Source: Cyclobacteriaceae bacterium
GTDB taxonomy: Bacteria; Bacteroidota; Bacteroidia; Cytophagales; Cyclobacteriaceae
DNA: 64,000 nt
Direction: 5' to 3'
Assembly: GCA_020832305.1 (NCBI GenBank)
Contig: JAFIEV010000028.1
Location: 62,001 to 126,000, forward strand
Part shown: positions 27,991-37,047 of the stretch, piece by piece
How the letters are laid out: each line of letters starts with the position of its first letter
Numbering within the stretch: the first letter of the stretch is position 1
Translations under genes and position numbers: made by a program
The notes under the pieces: model-generated
What the model was told of the DNA's origin: nothing
What the model saw: only the letters and a program-made list of their open reading frames with translations
Database searches by the model: none

Positions 27991-28914
27991 TCAGAATACC
28001 TCCCGGTCATTTTTATCGAGGGCCGTATTGATCTGCTCCATTACGCGGTCTAATTCTGACCCGGCCGATTTGAGGTGCTGAATGATTTCATTACTGTTTG
28101 TCGTTTGGTAACGGGGATCAATTTCAAGCAGATAGTACAATCCTTTGATCCGACAGATGGGTGCCCGTAATATATGGCTATTGATATATGCATACTTTTC
28201 CAACTTTCGGTTCAGCTCTTTTAGCTTTTGTGTTCTTTGTTGTATGCGATCTTCCAGGTTTTCGTTTATGAGATGGATTTCTTCCTGCTGCTGATGCAGC
28301 CTTTCATTCTGAATTTCAATTTCTTCATTTTTTTCAATCAGTTCCTGATTTTTTTGATGAAGCAGACGCCGCTCACGGTTGTAAGCACTTTTAAGATAAG
28401 TAACCAATACACCTAAACCACCGGCAATTAAAAAATTTACAACAGCAGAAATTCTGATGGGATCTACTCCTGCGGGTTTGCCAACAATGAGGTTAGGCGC
28501 CAATACATTACTCAGCAATAACAGACTTTGTATAAACATAAATAAGGCGAGTACCTTTGAGCTGTATTTTATATGTAAAATTACAATGGCAACAATCATT
28601 ATGGCCATCAGGCTGTTTGCCATTGAGCCTTCACTACCACCTGATTGATAGTAAACCAGGATACACAGGAGTGTTATGATAAATAAAAAGGTCGTGGTCC
28701 AGCCTGTGGAATATCCATAAATTTGATTTCTGGCCAGAATAACAAGACAGGAAATGGCCATAAACGTGTCAAATAAGAGTACATTCGCTCTTTTACCCCA
28801 AAAAAATTCCATCCCAATCGCTATAATGATGGCGCAAAAGGTAATGAGCACAACCGTTGAAAAAATCCGTTTTTCAAAAATAAGTTTATCGAAAATTTCG
28901 ACTTTCACTGACAT
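27991..28914 (-). CDS. Membrane histidine-kinase-like protein lacking an ATPase domain
   Basis: 307 residues. About six membrane helices (18-175) are followed by a coiled coil (about 180-235, Gln/Glu-rich) and a HisKA-type dimerisation domain (about 238-300) with the phospho-acceptor motif INSHILRAP, His247. The protein stops right after the second HisKA helix (ELDRVMEQINTALDK), so the HATPase catalytic domain is missing. Only 60 bases separate it from the convergent VOC gene, with no room for a lost domain. It may act as a phospho-relay or dimerisation partner for another kinase, or be a truncated kinase. Confidence 0.75.
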   Translation of the reverse strand: MSVKVEIFDKLIFEKRIFSTVVLITFCAIIIAIGMEFFWGKRANVLLFDTFMAISCLVILARNQIYGYSTGWTTTFLFIITLLCILVYYQSGGSEGSMANSLMAIMIVAIVILHIKYSSKVLALFMFIQSLLLLSNVLAPNLIVGKPAGVDPIRISAVVNFLIAGGLGVLVTYLKSAYNRERRLLHQKNQELIEKNEEIEIQNERLHQQQEEIHLINENLEDRIQQRTQKLKELNRKLEKYAYINSHILRAPICRIKGLYYLLEIDPRYQTTNSNEIIQHLKSAGSELDRVMEQINTALDKNDREVF

Positions 28915-29145
28915 TATTTTGGTATTGGTGTTGGTTTAGCTCGAAAATAGTTATAAACAAGACAAGAATGCAAGCCAGCCAAAATTCAATGGATGAAAGG
29001 TTTTAGCAGGTTTTTAACAAAAACCACAGGTTTAGTTGTTAGGCTGAGGAGGAAAGATCTTTTGTCCCAGATGGCATCCGCTAATATTTTTACATCGTAA
29101 ACATTAATATACAGGTTTGATTTTTTTGTATTAATATATGTTGAC

Positions 29146-29832
29146 ATGAAGATTGCATGGATATTCTTTTTCATTTTTATCTTATATACAAGTAGCCAGG
29201 ATGAATATGAAAATCGCCGAAAGTTGATGGTATCAGAACAAATAAAAGCCAGGGGGCTACGTCATGAGGCAACTTTGAGGGCTATGGAAACTGTACCCAG
29301 ACATTTATTTGTACCAACATCAGGCAGATCTTTTGCCTATCACGACAATCCGGTGCCCATTGGTCACGGTCAGACTATATCGCAGCCATACATAGTTGCC
29401 TATATGACGCAGATTGTGGATCCAAAACCAGACCATAAAGTTCTGGAAATTGGGGCAGGCTCTGGGTATCAGGCTGCAATACTTTCTCAGATTGTAAAAG
29501 AAGTGTACACCTTGGAGATAATTCCTGAGCTTGCTGAGGGAGCCAAATCGGTATTGGCTGCACTCCAATACAATAATGTACATGTTAAAACAGCCGATGG
29601 CTATTATGGATGGGAGGAAGCCGGTCCCTTTGATGCCATTGTGGTAACCGCTGCTGCCGAACACATACCTCCACCTCTTATAGCCCAGCTTAAGGAAGGT
29701 GGTAAAATGATTATACCTGTAGGTTCACCGTTTATGACACAAAGCCTCATGCTGGTAGAAAAAGAAAAGGGCAAAATCAAAACACGCAGCCTGATGGCCG
29801 TGCGCTTTGTGCCTTTTACCAGGTCAAATTGA
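29146..29832 (+). CDS. Exported protein-L-isoaspartate O-methyltransferase paralogue
   Basis: 228 residues. The PIMT fold is complete: VPRHLFVP (50-57), substrate loop GHGQTISQPY (73-82), SAM motif I LEIGAGSGYQ (100-109) and DAIVVTAAAEHIP. In front is a hydrophobic segment of about 13 residues (MKIAWIFFFIFILYTSS) that looks like a signal peptide or membrane anchor. A methyltransferase outside the cytosol would lack a SAM supply, so the segment may instead anchor it facing inward; periplasmic PIMTs are nevertheless known in other bacteria. It is one of two PIMT genes in the window and stands alone. Confidence 0.85.
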   Translation: MKIAWIFFFIFILYTSSQDEYENRRKLMVSEQIKARGLRHEATLRAMETVPRHLFVPTSGRSFAYHDNPVPIGHGQTISQPYIVAYMTQIVDPKPDHKVLEIGAGSGYQAAILSQIVKEVYTLEIIPELAEGAKSVLAALQYNNVHVKTADGYYGWEEAGPFDAIVVTAAAEHIPPPLIAQLKEGGKMIIPVGSPFMTQSLMLVEKEKGKIKTRSLMAVRFVPFTRSN

Positions 29833-30244
29833 AATACAAAATTCTTTATAGTGTAAATAATTTCGACATTTATGGGTTAATTAGACCCTTAAAAGCCAGA
29901 AAAACACATAATATTCTATTTTTTGGTTTGTTTTTTACCCCATTCCTGATTGCATTCTGGCAGTAATTTCCCGGCAGCTTAAAAATATACCCTGTTTTGC
30001 CTTAAAAAACGCAAATTGATTTTCAACAGGATTAAAAAAAAGGCATAAAAATAAAAATAATGTAAAAAAACGGCATGATAGGTATAAATTTATCCCTAAA
30101 ATTTGGATACTATTAAATTTCTGTGAATTTTTGTGCTCGGTTAAAGTCACTGAACGACCAATAGCAATGTAGAGTCCGGAATGCAATTGCTCCTAATTGG
30201 AGGTGACCAACTATTATTCAAATTGTAAAGCTTAATCAAAACAC
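29833..30244. other. 412-base AT-rich intergenic region
   Basis: Nothing coding is supported. It contains poly-A tracts (30028-30070) and serves as the upstream region of the small beta-barrel gene; no confident promoter match was found. Confidence 0.5.
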
Positions 30245-31030
30245 ATGAAAAAAATTACTGCTATGAGAAACATGAAAAACTTTTTGCTTGCATTGCTGCT
30301 TACTTTTGCCTTTGTTATTTCTACTTCCACTGCACAGGCACAGGAAGACAGTAAGTTCAGCATGGATGTTACCCTCAACTCTGATATCTTCTTTGGCTTT
30401 TATCCATTCTTTGCCGGGTCTTATGCTGTAAGCGATAATACAGATTTTACCTTTTATGGTATACTATGGTCTGGTGGAACCGGTGGATTTGCACAAGGTT
30501 GGGGTAACTGGACAGAATTTGGTATTGGTGTGAACTTTCAGGTAAGTGAAAGCATTAACATCAATCCTCAGATAGGTTTGTTGAGTGGAAGTCTTACATC
30601 TGGAGGATCTCCATCTGGACAGACTGTAGTTCCGGTACTTGGAGAAGGGTTTGTTCCTAATTTAACCATCGGTCTCGATAATGATCAGCTGGAAGGAGAG
30701 TTTTACCTGGGTTATTATATGGGTATTGATCATGGTCAAAATTCTACAAGCAATTTTTTGCATTACTGGGCTAACATTGGTTATAAGTTTACTCCATTCT
30801 TTTCAGCGGGATTACATTATGAACAATTGAATTTTAGCGGAGGAAAAAATGTACCAGATGGTTCAGGCTTTAGCTTTTTTCAGTCGGTTGGACCTTACGT
30901 TCAATTTGCTGATCCTAAAGGAGGTGCCTTTGCAAGATTTACAACTGGTGGAGATATTAGAGGAGAAACTGATACAGCAATTTTCAGACAGCCTTCATTC
31001 TTCAAACTCACTGTTGGCTACAGCTTCTGA
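30245..31030 (+). CDS. Small outer membrane beta-barrel protein of unknown function
   Basis: 261 residues with a signal peptide ending at TAQAQ (about 33), then Gly/Phe/Tyr-rich alternating strands and a C-terminal aromatic residue (KLTVGYSF). The second in-frame Met (MRNMKN) is a possible later start. The strand count suggests a small 8- to 12-strand barrel; it resembles unnamed Bacteroidota outer-membrane families, but I do not recognise a specific one with certainty. It is monocistronic, with a shared terminator hairpin downstream. Confidence 0.75.
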   Translation: MKKITAMRNMKNFLLALLLTFAFVISTSTAQAQEDSKFSMDVTLNSDIFFGFYPFFAGSYAVSDNTDFTFYGILWSGGTGGFAQGWGNWTEFGIGVNFQVSESININPQIGLLSGSLTSGGSPSGQTVVPVLGEGFVPNLTIGLDNDQLEGEFYLGYYMGIDHGQNSTSNFLHYWANIGYKFTPFFSAGLHYEQLNFSGGKNVPDGSGFSFFQSVGPYVQFADPKGGAFARFTTGGDIRGETDTAIFRQPSFFKLTVGYSF

Positions 31031-31063
31031 TCAGAAACATTTATCCAATACCTTATTATTGCC

Positions 31064-31097
31064 AAAATCCCTGAATACCAGGGATTTTGTGCTTTTT
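31064..31097. terminator. Bidirectional terminator between convergent genes
   Basis: A 10-bp perfect stem, AAAATCCCTG (31064-31073) and CAGGGATTTT (31079-31088), with a five-base loop; T-rich on the plus strand at 31085-31097 and on the minus strand in the opposite arm. It separates the beta-barrel gene from the convergent DUF5009 gene. Confidence 0.75.
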
Positions 31098-32295
31098 ATA
31101 TCCGCAGCCGCACAGAGATCTTTTCCAGTAAACCTGTTATTTGAATGATCACAAAAGAATACAGCAAAGACTTAGCCAATCCTGGTATACCCGTCCTCAG
31201 CGCTAAAGGGAAACTCCAGCCCACCATGGCAAAAATCGAATAGTGAAAATAGGGCAGCAAATAGCAGGTAAGGGTGCTGGTACCCGCCGGCTTTAACCAA
31301 CTAAACCAATGGGCTTTCTTCTTTATATCACAGATGTAATACAACAAGCCAAAGAAAAATACGTTGATGGCACTGCAAATCAGAATCCAGGATGGGGTTG
31401 CTCTTATTTTGGATATCCCGCCTAATGGCCTGAGCCAAAAGCCCAGTATCAACAGAGCTATCGTTATAAACAAAACCACAAGCAAAAGTTTTGAGTTCCT
31501 TTGGCTTTGCAAGATCTTTTGAAATAACAAGGTGGTAAACACCCCACACATGGTAAGGGCTGCCATCGCGCCATCCTGACTAAACCAAAACCAGTTTCTG
31601 ATTCCTTCCAGCGAATGTAGCCATCCGGAATGCCAACCTGTATTAAAGAGTATGAAAAAAACAAATGCAGTACTAATGGCTGTGAAATTATTTCTAAACA
31701 GGACATACACCAGGGATGAAGTGAGATAGGCCCAGCCGATAAGTCCGAGTATACCCCACCAATATGTTTGCATCCACCTTACCTCCGCACCCTCTTCGCC
31801 TTTATATAAGCTGGCCATAAACGCTAAGAGCGCAATGCCACCAAGGGTCAGTGCTTTGCGATAAACCGGATTCCATTCCCTGCGGTAATCGAGCCAGATC
31901 ATAAAAAAACCTGCCGTGGTGATGATCGTAAAAACCGGCTTGCTTAGCAATGCTGCCTCAGGATAATAATGCTCCATATTCACATGAAATAATCCCATAA
32001 TCAGCAAAGCCAGGGTGCGTGTGCCAATATGCATTAAGACCCCGCCTGTAGTGCCTCCTTTTTTCAAGCGGTTCTCAATAGCCATGGGTATGGAAAGACC
32101 CACAATAAATAAAAACATGGGAAACACCACATCGGCAAGACCCATTCCATCATCTTGTGCCCCTACATGATCGAGCCAGCCGGGAATATCATGTAAGGTC
32201 CATAAATCGTTGACGAAAATCATCAAAAACATGGTAAGTGCCCGCATTACATCTATAGAATCAAGGCGCCTTGAAGGTATTTTGATGGCTGACAT
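31096..32295 (-). CDS. DUF5009/HGSNAT-like membrane acyltransferase
   Basis: 399 residues with about ten membrane helices. The N-terminal signature SIDVMRALTMFLMIFVND (about 11-28) and the block DVVFPMFLFIVGLSIPMAI match the DUF5009 family, related to heparan-alpha-glucosaminide N-acetyltransferase and YeiB, which acetylate sugars across the membrane using acetyl-CoA. It starts 21 bases after the D-amino-acid enzyme gene and ends the minus-strand group that begins with RidA or the glycosidase. A sugar-acylating role is inferred from the family. Confidence 0.85.
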   Translation of the reverse strand: MSAIKIPSRRLDSIDVMRALTMFLMIFVNDLWTLHDIPGWLDHVGAQDDGMGLADVVFPMFLFIVGLSIPMAIENRLKKGGTTGGVLMHIGTRTLALLIMGLFHVNMEHYYPEAALLSKPVFTIITTAGFFMIWLDYRREWNPVYRKALTLGGIALLAFMASLYKGEEGAEVRWMQTYWWGILGLIGWAYLTSSLVYVLFRNNFTAISTAFVFFILFNTGWHSGWLHSLEGIRNWFWFSQDGAMAALTMCGVFTTLLFQKILQSQRNSKLLLVVLFITIALLILGFWLRPLGGISKIRATPSWILICSAINVFFFGLLYYICDIKKKAHWFSWLKPAGTSTLTCYLLPYFHYSIFAMVGWSFPLALRTGIPGLAKSLLYSFVIIQITGLLEKISVRLRI

Positions 32296-32316
32296 GGGTA
32301 GAGATGTTTGGCCTGG

Positions 32317-33420
32317 TTAAAAATTGATTTTTCGTTTTCTGGCAATTACTTCCCACGTTTTTTCAATCTTACCCTCCTCAGCCAGCCAGGCATAATCGTG
32401 CAAGGCCACGGTCGGACAAATGTGGTGAGGGATACCCAGTAAAGCATCACCGGTTTTAAAGACCCGCTCCGAATGCACTTGCAAAACCAAATGTTCCTCA
32501 CTGTGAATCAAAGGTTTGGCATCGGGCAGATCCGGAAAAAATACCCTGTTTTCTATAGGGTTTTCAGCGGCAACAGATTTGTGGCCCAGGTCAAGGCATA
32601 TCAGGTTTGATCCTGGTGTGGAAATAACCCGGGTGAGCAACCAGGCGGCACATACAAAAGGCATATCGGGAAATTTTTTGGCATATCCGTAGTCCCAGAG
32701 CAAGGTCGTACCCGGGCTGCAAATGCGATCGGGGTATAGGGCATGTACCGGAAATGAGGGACTGCCGCCGGCGATGAGTTCCAGGAAGCCATCATTTCGG
32801 TTTTGGAGCTTTTGGCGAAGTTGAATAACCGGCTCCATTTCAATGTCAATTTGTGATTTGCGCTTTTCCGGATCTGGTTCCCGAGTGTGGCCGTCGTATA
32901 CATGTAAGCCCATTAACTGTAAAGCAGCGGTTTCTGTAATATGCTGAGCAATAGGTTCTGCAAGTTCTGCCTGAATACCGGACCTGTGGTTGCCATTGTC
33001 AATATCAATAAATACCGGAAGTTTTTTTTGCTCGCCCGTCCACAAGCTGCTCAGCATGGCAATGGTATGGAGGTTATCCACCAGGGCAGAGAAACGGACT
33101 TCAGGGTACTTATGAATTAGTTGCCGCAATCGGCTGGCTTTCTGGAGCGTTGGCTGATGGGCCAGCAGTATATCCCCAGCACCTGCCATGGCCAGCATTT
33201 CGGCTTCGGCAATGGTAGCGCACTTAAAAGCTTTAATGCCCTTATCCAATTGCATTTGCACGATTTCAACCATTTTATAGGTTTTTACATGCGGCCTTAG
33301 CCTGGTGGCACTACCGGCTATGCGGATCATATTGTCAATATTCTGTTCGACCTTTTCGCGCTCGATGATAATGGCCGGACTGTCAATTTCTTCGATTCCT
33401 GTAAAAGTTGGTGTATGCAT
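32317..33420 (-). CDS. PLP-dependent D-threonine aldolase/D-serine dehydratase-like enzyme
   Basis: 367 residues, fold-type III PLP enzyme. The alanine-racemase-like barrel carries the PLP lysine motif RPHVKTYK (42-49, Lys46 expected to bind PLP), and a C-terminal beta domain holds PHHICPT (331-337). The pair His333-x-Cys335 is the zinc-site pattern of eukaryotic-type D-serine dehydratase, whereas D-threonine aldolase usually shows His-x-Asp. It abuts ridA (shared base 33420). Release of 2-aminoacrylate by a dehydratase would explain the neighbour. Whether the reaction is aldol cleavage or dehydration is undecided. Confidence 0.88.
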   Translation of the reverse strand: MHTPTFTGIEEIDSPAIIIEREKVEQNIDNMIRIAGSATRLRPHVKTYKMVEIVQMQLDKGIKAFKCATIAEAEMLAMAGAGDILLAHQPTLQKASRLRQLIHKYPEVRFSALVDNLHTIAMLSSLWTGEQKKLPVFIDIDNGNHRSGIQAELAEPIAQHITETAALQLMGLHVYDGHTREPDPEKRKSQIDIEMEPVIQLRQKLQNRNDGFLELIAGGSPSFPVHALYPDRICSPGTTLLWDYGYAKKFPDMPFVCAAWLLTRVISTPGSNLICLDLGHKSVAAENPIENRVFFPDLPDAKPLIHSEEHLVLQVHSERVFKTGDALLGIPHHICPTVALHDYAWLAEEGKIEKTWEVIARKRKINF

Positions 33421-33890
33421 CAGATCAGTTCAAAAACAGCTTCAATTTCTACAGGTATATTGTCGGGGAGGCTTCCCATGCCAACGGCGCTGCGTACGCC
33501 GATGCCATTTTCCCGGCCAAAGACTTCGGCAAACAGTTCGCTACAGCCATTAATTACATAAGGATGCCGTGTAAAATCAGCAGTACAGTTGACCATGCCC
33601 AGCACTTTTATCACCCTTTTGATGCGGTTGAGGGTACCCAGATTGGTTCGCAGGGTGGATAATATGGCCAGACCTACTTGCCGGGCGGCTTTTTTACCTG
33701 CCTCTATATCCATGTCTTCACCGATTCGGCCAATAATAAGACTACCGTCATTTTGTACAGTTCCATGTCCGCTTACATAAATGTAGTTGCGGTCTATCAG
33801 GTATGGAACATACACGCCTAATGGTTTGGGCGCTGGAGGCAATACCAGACCCAGCTTTTCAATCATGGCTTCAGGAGAAAGCGTTTCCAT
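33420..33890 (-). CDS. RidA-family enamine/imine deaminase
   Basis: 156 residues, longer than the 125-130 of classical RidA, as in the RidA subgroup with the N-terminal LVLPPAPKPLGVYVP. Cytosolic trimer expected to hydrolyse reactive enamines/imines such as 2-aminoacrylate. Seen: YIYVSGHGTV, the VLGMVNCTADF strand, and near the C-terminus GVRSAVGMGSLPDNIPVEIEA, where the Arg (R of VRSAVG) is the residue that binds the substrate carboxylate. It directly precedes the PLP enzyme gene, consistent with removal of that enzyme's toxic intermediate. Confidence 0.92.
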   Translation of the reverse strand: METLSPEAMIEKLGLVLPPAPKPLGVYVPYLIDRNYIYVSGHGTVQNDGSLIIGRIGEDMDIEAGKKAARQVGLAILSTLRTNLGTLNRIKRVIKVLGMVNCTADFTRHPYVINGCSELFAEVFGRENGIGVRSAVGMGSLPDNIPVEIEAVFELI

Positions 33891-33968
33891 ATATTATGAG
33901 CTTATGTTAAAAAATCTTAATGCAAATGACCTTGGCAAAAGCATTGCCAATCGGTAAAATTGTTAAAT

Positions 33969-36413
33969 TCAATTCAGAATATCCATTGTTAAGGAAATTT
34001 TACTTTCACTGCTTCGGAGAAATTCGCGTGCTGATCCATTTACATCCTCATGTTGGACCTTTATTTTTTTTCCATTCACATGATAATTGCCATATTTCCC
34101 TTCAGGAAAATCGAAGTGTATCGTATAATCTTCCTGATTTTGCAATACTTGAATTTCTATCTGTTTTTCCTTTCTTTTATAAGAAACACTTACTTCATTT
34201 TCACCGATTAAAAGGTTTTCAATGTTGGCATGGGGCCAGGCTTCAGGCATGGAAGGGCTGATGTGAATTTCCCGTAAATGGGCCCGGGGTTTCAGGCCAA
34301 AAAAATGTTCTATTATGGGTACTGCCAATCCATAGAGGTTCCAGGCCTGGGTCATCATACCATAATCCGGTGAGACTTCATACATAGAGCCGGGCAGGGC
34401 AAAGCTGAAACTCCGAACCATTTTCTGAATATATTCCAGGGCCTGGTCGGACCTGCCGTATTGGCTTTCCGCTACAGCCTGTACCCCGGTGGGAAGGGTC
34501 ATTACCGCGCCAATATATGAAAATTCTTTAGTGCCTTCGAAAGAACCATCATCGGAGCCGGCACTTTCATCACGATCGATACCTGTAACAAAAACGCCGA
34601 ATGGGTTGGTGTAATTCCTGGCGGTTTCCAGGGCGCGTAAAGCTTTATCCTGATCTGCAATACCGGTTTCCATAGGGGTATTTACAGCCCAGTTTCTATA
34701 CAGTACAAATCCCCTTTTATCGGGGTCATTTGATGCCAGCGTTTGTGTTTTGGTATTGGTGATTTCCTCTACCGCCCAGGGTTTATCCAGATAACGGGCA
34801 CGCTGGATCGCTGAATCCATAAGCTGTACGGCTTTTTCTGGTTCACTGACAAAATCGGCATAAGAGTCAAAATCATCCACCCAATAGGTGGTATTGATAA
34901 TTTCCCTGATTTGATCGGCTTTTTTAAGGTATACAGCGGACTGCTCATGTTCTTCAAGTACGCTGGCCATTTCGGCTGCCAGGTAGAAAGCCTGACTGGT
35001 GTAGGATGCCACATCGATCATCTCACCATCGAGTCCGTGAATTTCAATCATGCCATATCCTTCAGGCAGCAGGTTGCCGTCTATGTCGTTTTCCTCCAGA
35101 AGCCAGCTGAGCCCTTTTTTGATAAAGGGATAATATTTTTTAAGAAAGTCCAGGTCTCCGGTCCAGCAGAATACCTTCCAGATCAAGGTAGCAAACTGTG
35201 GTGTTTCATTGATATTTCCCGGATTAAAAACCGCGCCATTGGTAGAAACTTCATGTACGACCCTGCCATTGCCACTGGCTTGTTCTGAATAATTGTAAAG
35301 CAGTTCTATGGTGCTGTAGACCAGGTCTTTTTGTCCGATAGCGATAGCGGCCTGCAGCGCATACTCATTATCAGCCCCAAACCACCATGGATAATCTGGC
35401 AATCCTGCGCCAAGACCCCGGCCTTGCCCGGGAACATCCCGAATCAGCCAGTCGACGTTGTACTTGGTCCATTCAAAAGCTTTTTGCAAAGTACTGTCAG
35501 GAACGGTAAGCCGGGCTTTGTTGGCGATGCGCTTATACCGGCGAGCTTTTTCAAGCAGATATTGACCGGAATTTTTATGAACATCAAGAAAGGTTTCCAT
35601 AACTTCTTCCTGTGATGCTGCAGAGCCGGCAATAACGAAATGCAGTACTTCCGATTGATTGGGTTCAATATTAAATGAATACTGCAATCCACCTTGTGTG
35701 CCCATTCCTTCGGGGGCATATTTGCAATCCGGACAAGTATCAAGGGTATCGGCAGCGCTTCGGTTGGCGCCTGCAATTACATACCAGTCATTCTTACGAT
35801 CTTTGGCCAGGAGGTATTTTTTGTTTTTCTCAATCCATTCATCCTCGCTATCGATCATACCTGTTCGTTCTCCGAGCCAAACCGGCATCAGTTCGGTAAA
35901 TACCATGAAGGCAAATTGAAAATCGATACTTTCATCGGTCTCATTGTGAAAGGTATACTCCACCACTACAGCTTCTTTGCCATCGGGTACAAACTGAAAT
36001 CTTTCGATGCGAATGCCCTCCCGGGATGGATATACATGTACATTGGCATAAGGGTAATTAATAAATAGAGCAGCTGAATCGAGGCAATAAGAAGATTGAT
36101 TGGTTTGCAGAGATGCCGTAAAGCCATCCAGTAATTTGATGGGATGGTTCCAGATGCCTCCCATTTCACCGGCAACGTGCCATCCGATTTCAGGAAACCA
36201 TCCATTCTGATGGCCCACCATATATACGCGATCACCGGCAGTGACAAAAGGTGTATTAATAAAATTGACATCACCGGCAATACCATTGTCATGCGAACGT
36301 ACAAATTTGATCAGAGGTCCCTGATGTACCGGAGGGTCTGCCGTACAGGCAATGCATAGTTGCCCCAGTATAAGCGGCACTATACAATATCTTAATAGTT
36401 TTTGCTGTATCAT
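33969..36413 (-). CDS. Six-hairpin (alpha/alpha)6 glycosidase, debranching-enzyme-like, exported
   Basis: 814 residues. The N-terminus is a signal peptide with an imperfect lipobox (LCIAC, Cys23). A beta-sandwich domain (about 30-285) precedes an (alpha/alpha)6 toroid (about 300-715) with DYPWWFGADNEYAL, GNINETPQFATLIWKVF and DGNLLPEGYGMIEI, typical of glycogen-debranching/GH63-GH15-like enzymes; a small C-terminal beta domain follows. Acidic residues in these loops are candidates for catalysis, but the GH family is not certain. It lies 78 bases upstream of ridA on the same strand. Confidence 0.75.
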   Translation of the reverse strand: MIQQKLLRYCIVPLILGQLCIACTADPPVHQGPLIKFVRSHDNGIAGDVNFINTPFVTAGDRVYMVGHQNGWFPEIGWHVAGEMGGIWNHPIKLLDGFTASLQTNQSSYCLDSAALFINYPYANVHVYPSREGIRIERFQFVPDGKEAVVVEYTFHNETDESIDFQFAFMVFTELMPVWLGERTGMIDSEDEWIEKNKKYLLAKDRKNDWYVIAGANRSAADTLDTCPDCKYAPEGMGTQGGLQYSFNIEPNQSEVLHFVIAGSAASQEEVMETFLDVHKNSGQYLLEKARRYKRIANKARLTVPDSTLQKAFEWTKYNVDWLIRDVPGQGRGLGAGLPDYPWWFGADNEYALQAAIAIGQKDLVYSTIELLYNYSEQASGNGRVVHEVSTNGAVFNPGNINETPQFATLIWKVFCWTGDLDFLKKYYPFIKKGLSWLLEENDIDGNLLPEGYGMIEIHGLDGEMIDVASYTSQAFYLAAEMASVLEEHEQSAVYLKKADQIREIINTTYWVDDFDSYADFVSEPEKAVQLMDSAIQRARYLDKPWAVEEITNTKTQTLASNDPDKRGFVLYRNWAVNTPMETGIADQDKALRALETARNYTNPFGVFVTGIDRDESAGSDDGSFEGTKEFSYIGAVMTLPTGVQAVAESQYGRSDQALEYIQKMVRSFSFALPGSMYEVSPDYGMMTQAWNLYGLAVPIIEHFFGLKPRAHLREIHISPSMPEAWPHANIENLLIGENEVSVSYKRKEKQIEIQVLQNQEDYTIHFDFPEGKYGNYHVNGKKIKVQHEDVNGSAREFLRSSESKISLTMDILN

Positions 36414-36513
36414 TAAAGCACAATGGTTATTTAATGCTGTGGAATAGCATTTTACCTGTTTTCAATTATGCGTTTAATATAAAACAATCACATCAAATAA
36501 TAAAAATAGGATT

Positions 36514-36966
36514 TTAGTTTATCTCAAGAATTTCAAAATTTTTGCCATTTAGGTTATAGCTGTTACCTTTTTTTAATCCAATCATGGCTTGACCTATGGG
36601 AGATGCAGCCGAAACGGCAAAACATTCGTCATTGCCTACCTTGATTTTACCGGCGCTGATGGAAATGTAAAATAAACCCTGTGTTGTACGCACCAGTGAA
36701 CCTTCCTGAACGTCGTCATAGGTGAAATTGGGCCTGATATTGTTGACAACATGCCTGAGTTTGAGGGCTTCTGATAGCTGTACTTCGTATTTTTGGATTT
36801 CGAGTTGCATCATAGAGCGACCTGTTTCATATTTATCACCGGAGCTGCTCTTGGTTTCTTCGTCAGCGGCTTCCTGGGCCATTTGCATGGCTTGTTTAAC
36901 AGCTTCGATTCTTTTGTTTACATATTCAATGCAATGCTGATGCAGGGCGTACTTTAGTTCTTTCAT
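36514..36966 (-). CDS. GreA/GreB-like transcription elongation factor
   Basis: 150 residues from ATG 36966 (MKELKYAL); an earlier Met would add seven residues. The N-terminal half is a long coiled coil (about 8-80, with an acidic EAADEETKSSSGDKYETGR tip) and the C-terminal half is the FKBP-like Gre domain with VSAASPIGQAMIGLKKGN and a closing strand FEILEI. This Bacteroidota variant differs from canonical GreA in the coiled-coil tip, so RNA cleavage stimulation versus another RNA polymerase-binding role is unsettled. A TATTTTTG box lies upstream on the minus strand at 36992-36985, without a convincing -33 box. Confidence 0.78.
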   Translation of the reverse strand: MKELKYALHQHCIEYVNKRIEAVKQAMQMAQEAADEETKSSSGDKYETGRSMMQLEIQKYEVQLSEALKLRHVVNNIRPNFTYDDVQEGSLVRTTQGLFYISISAGKIKVGNDECFAVSAASPIGQAMIGLKKGNSYNLNGKNFEILEIN

Positions 36967-37047
36967 AATATAGAAAAAAGAGCTCAAAAATATATAAAAT
37001 ATTAGTATGTTAGCTTTTTATTACATGAAATATAATTTTTTAGATGT

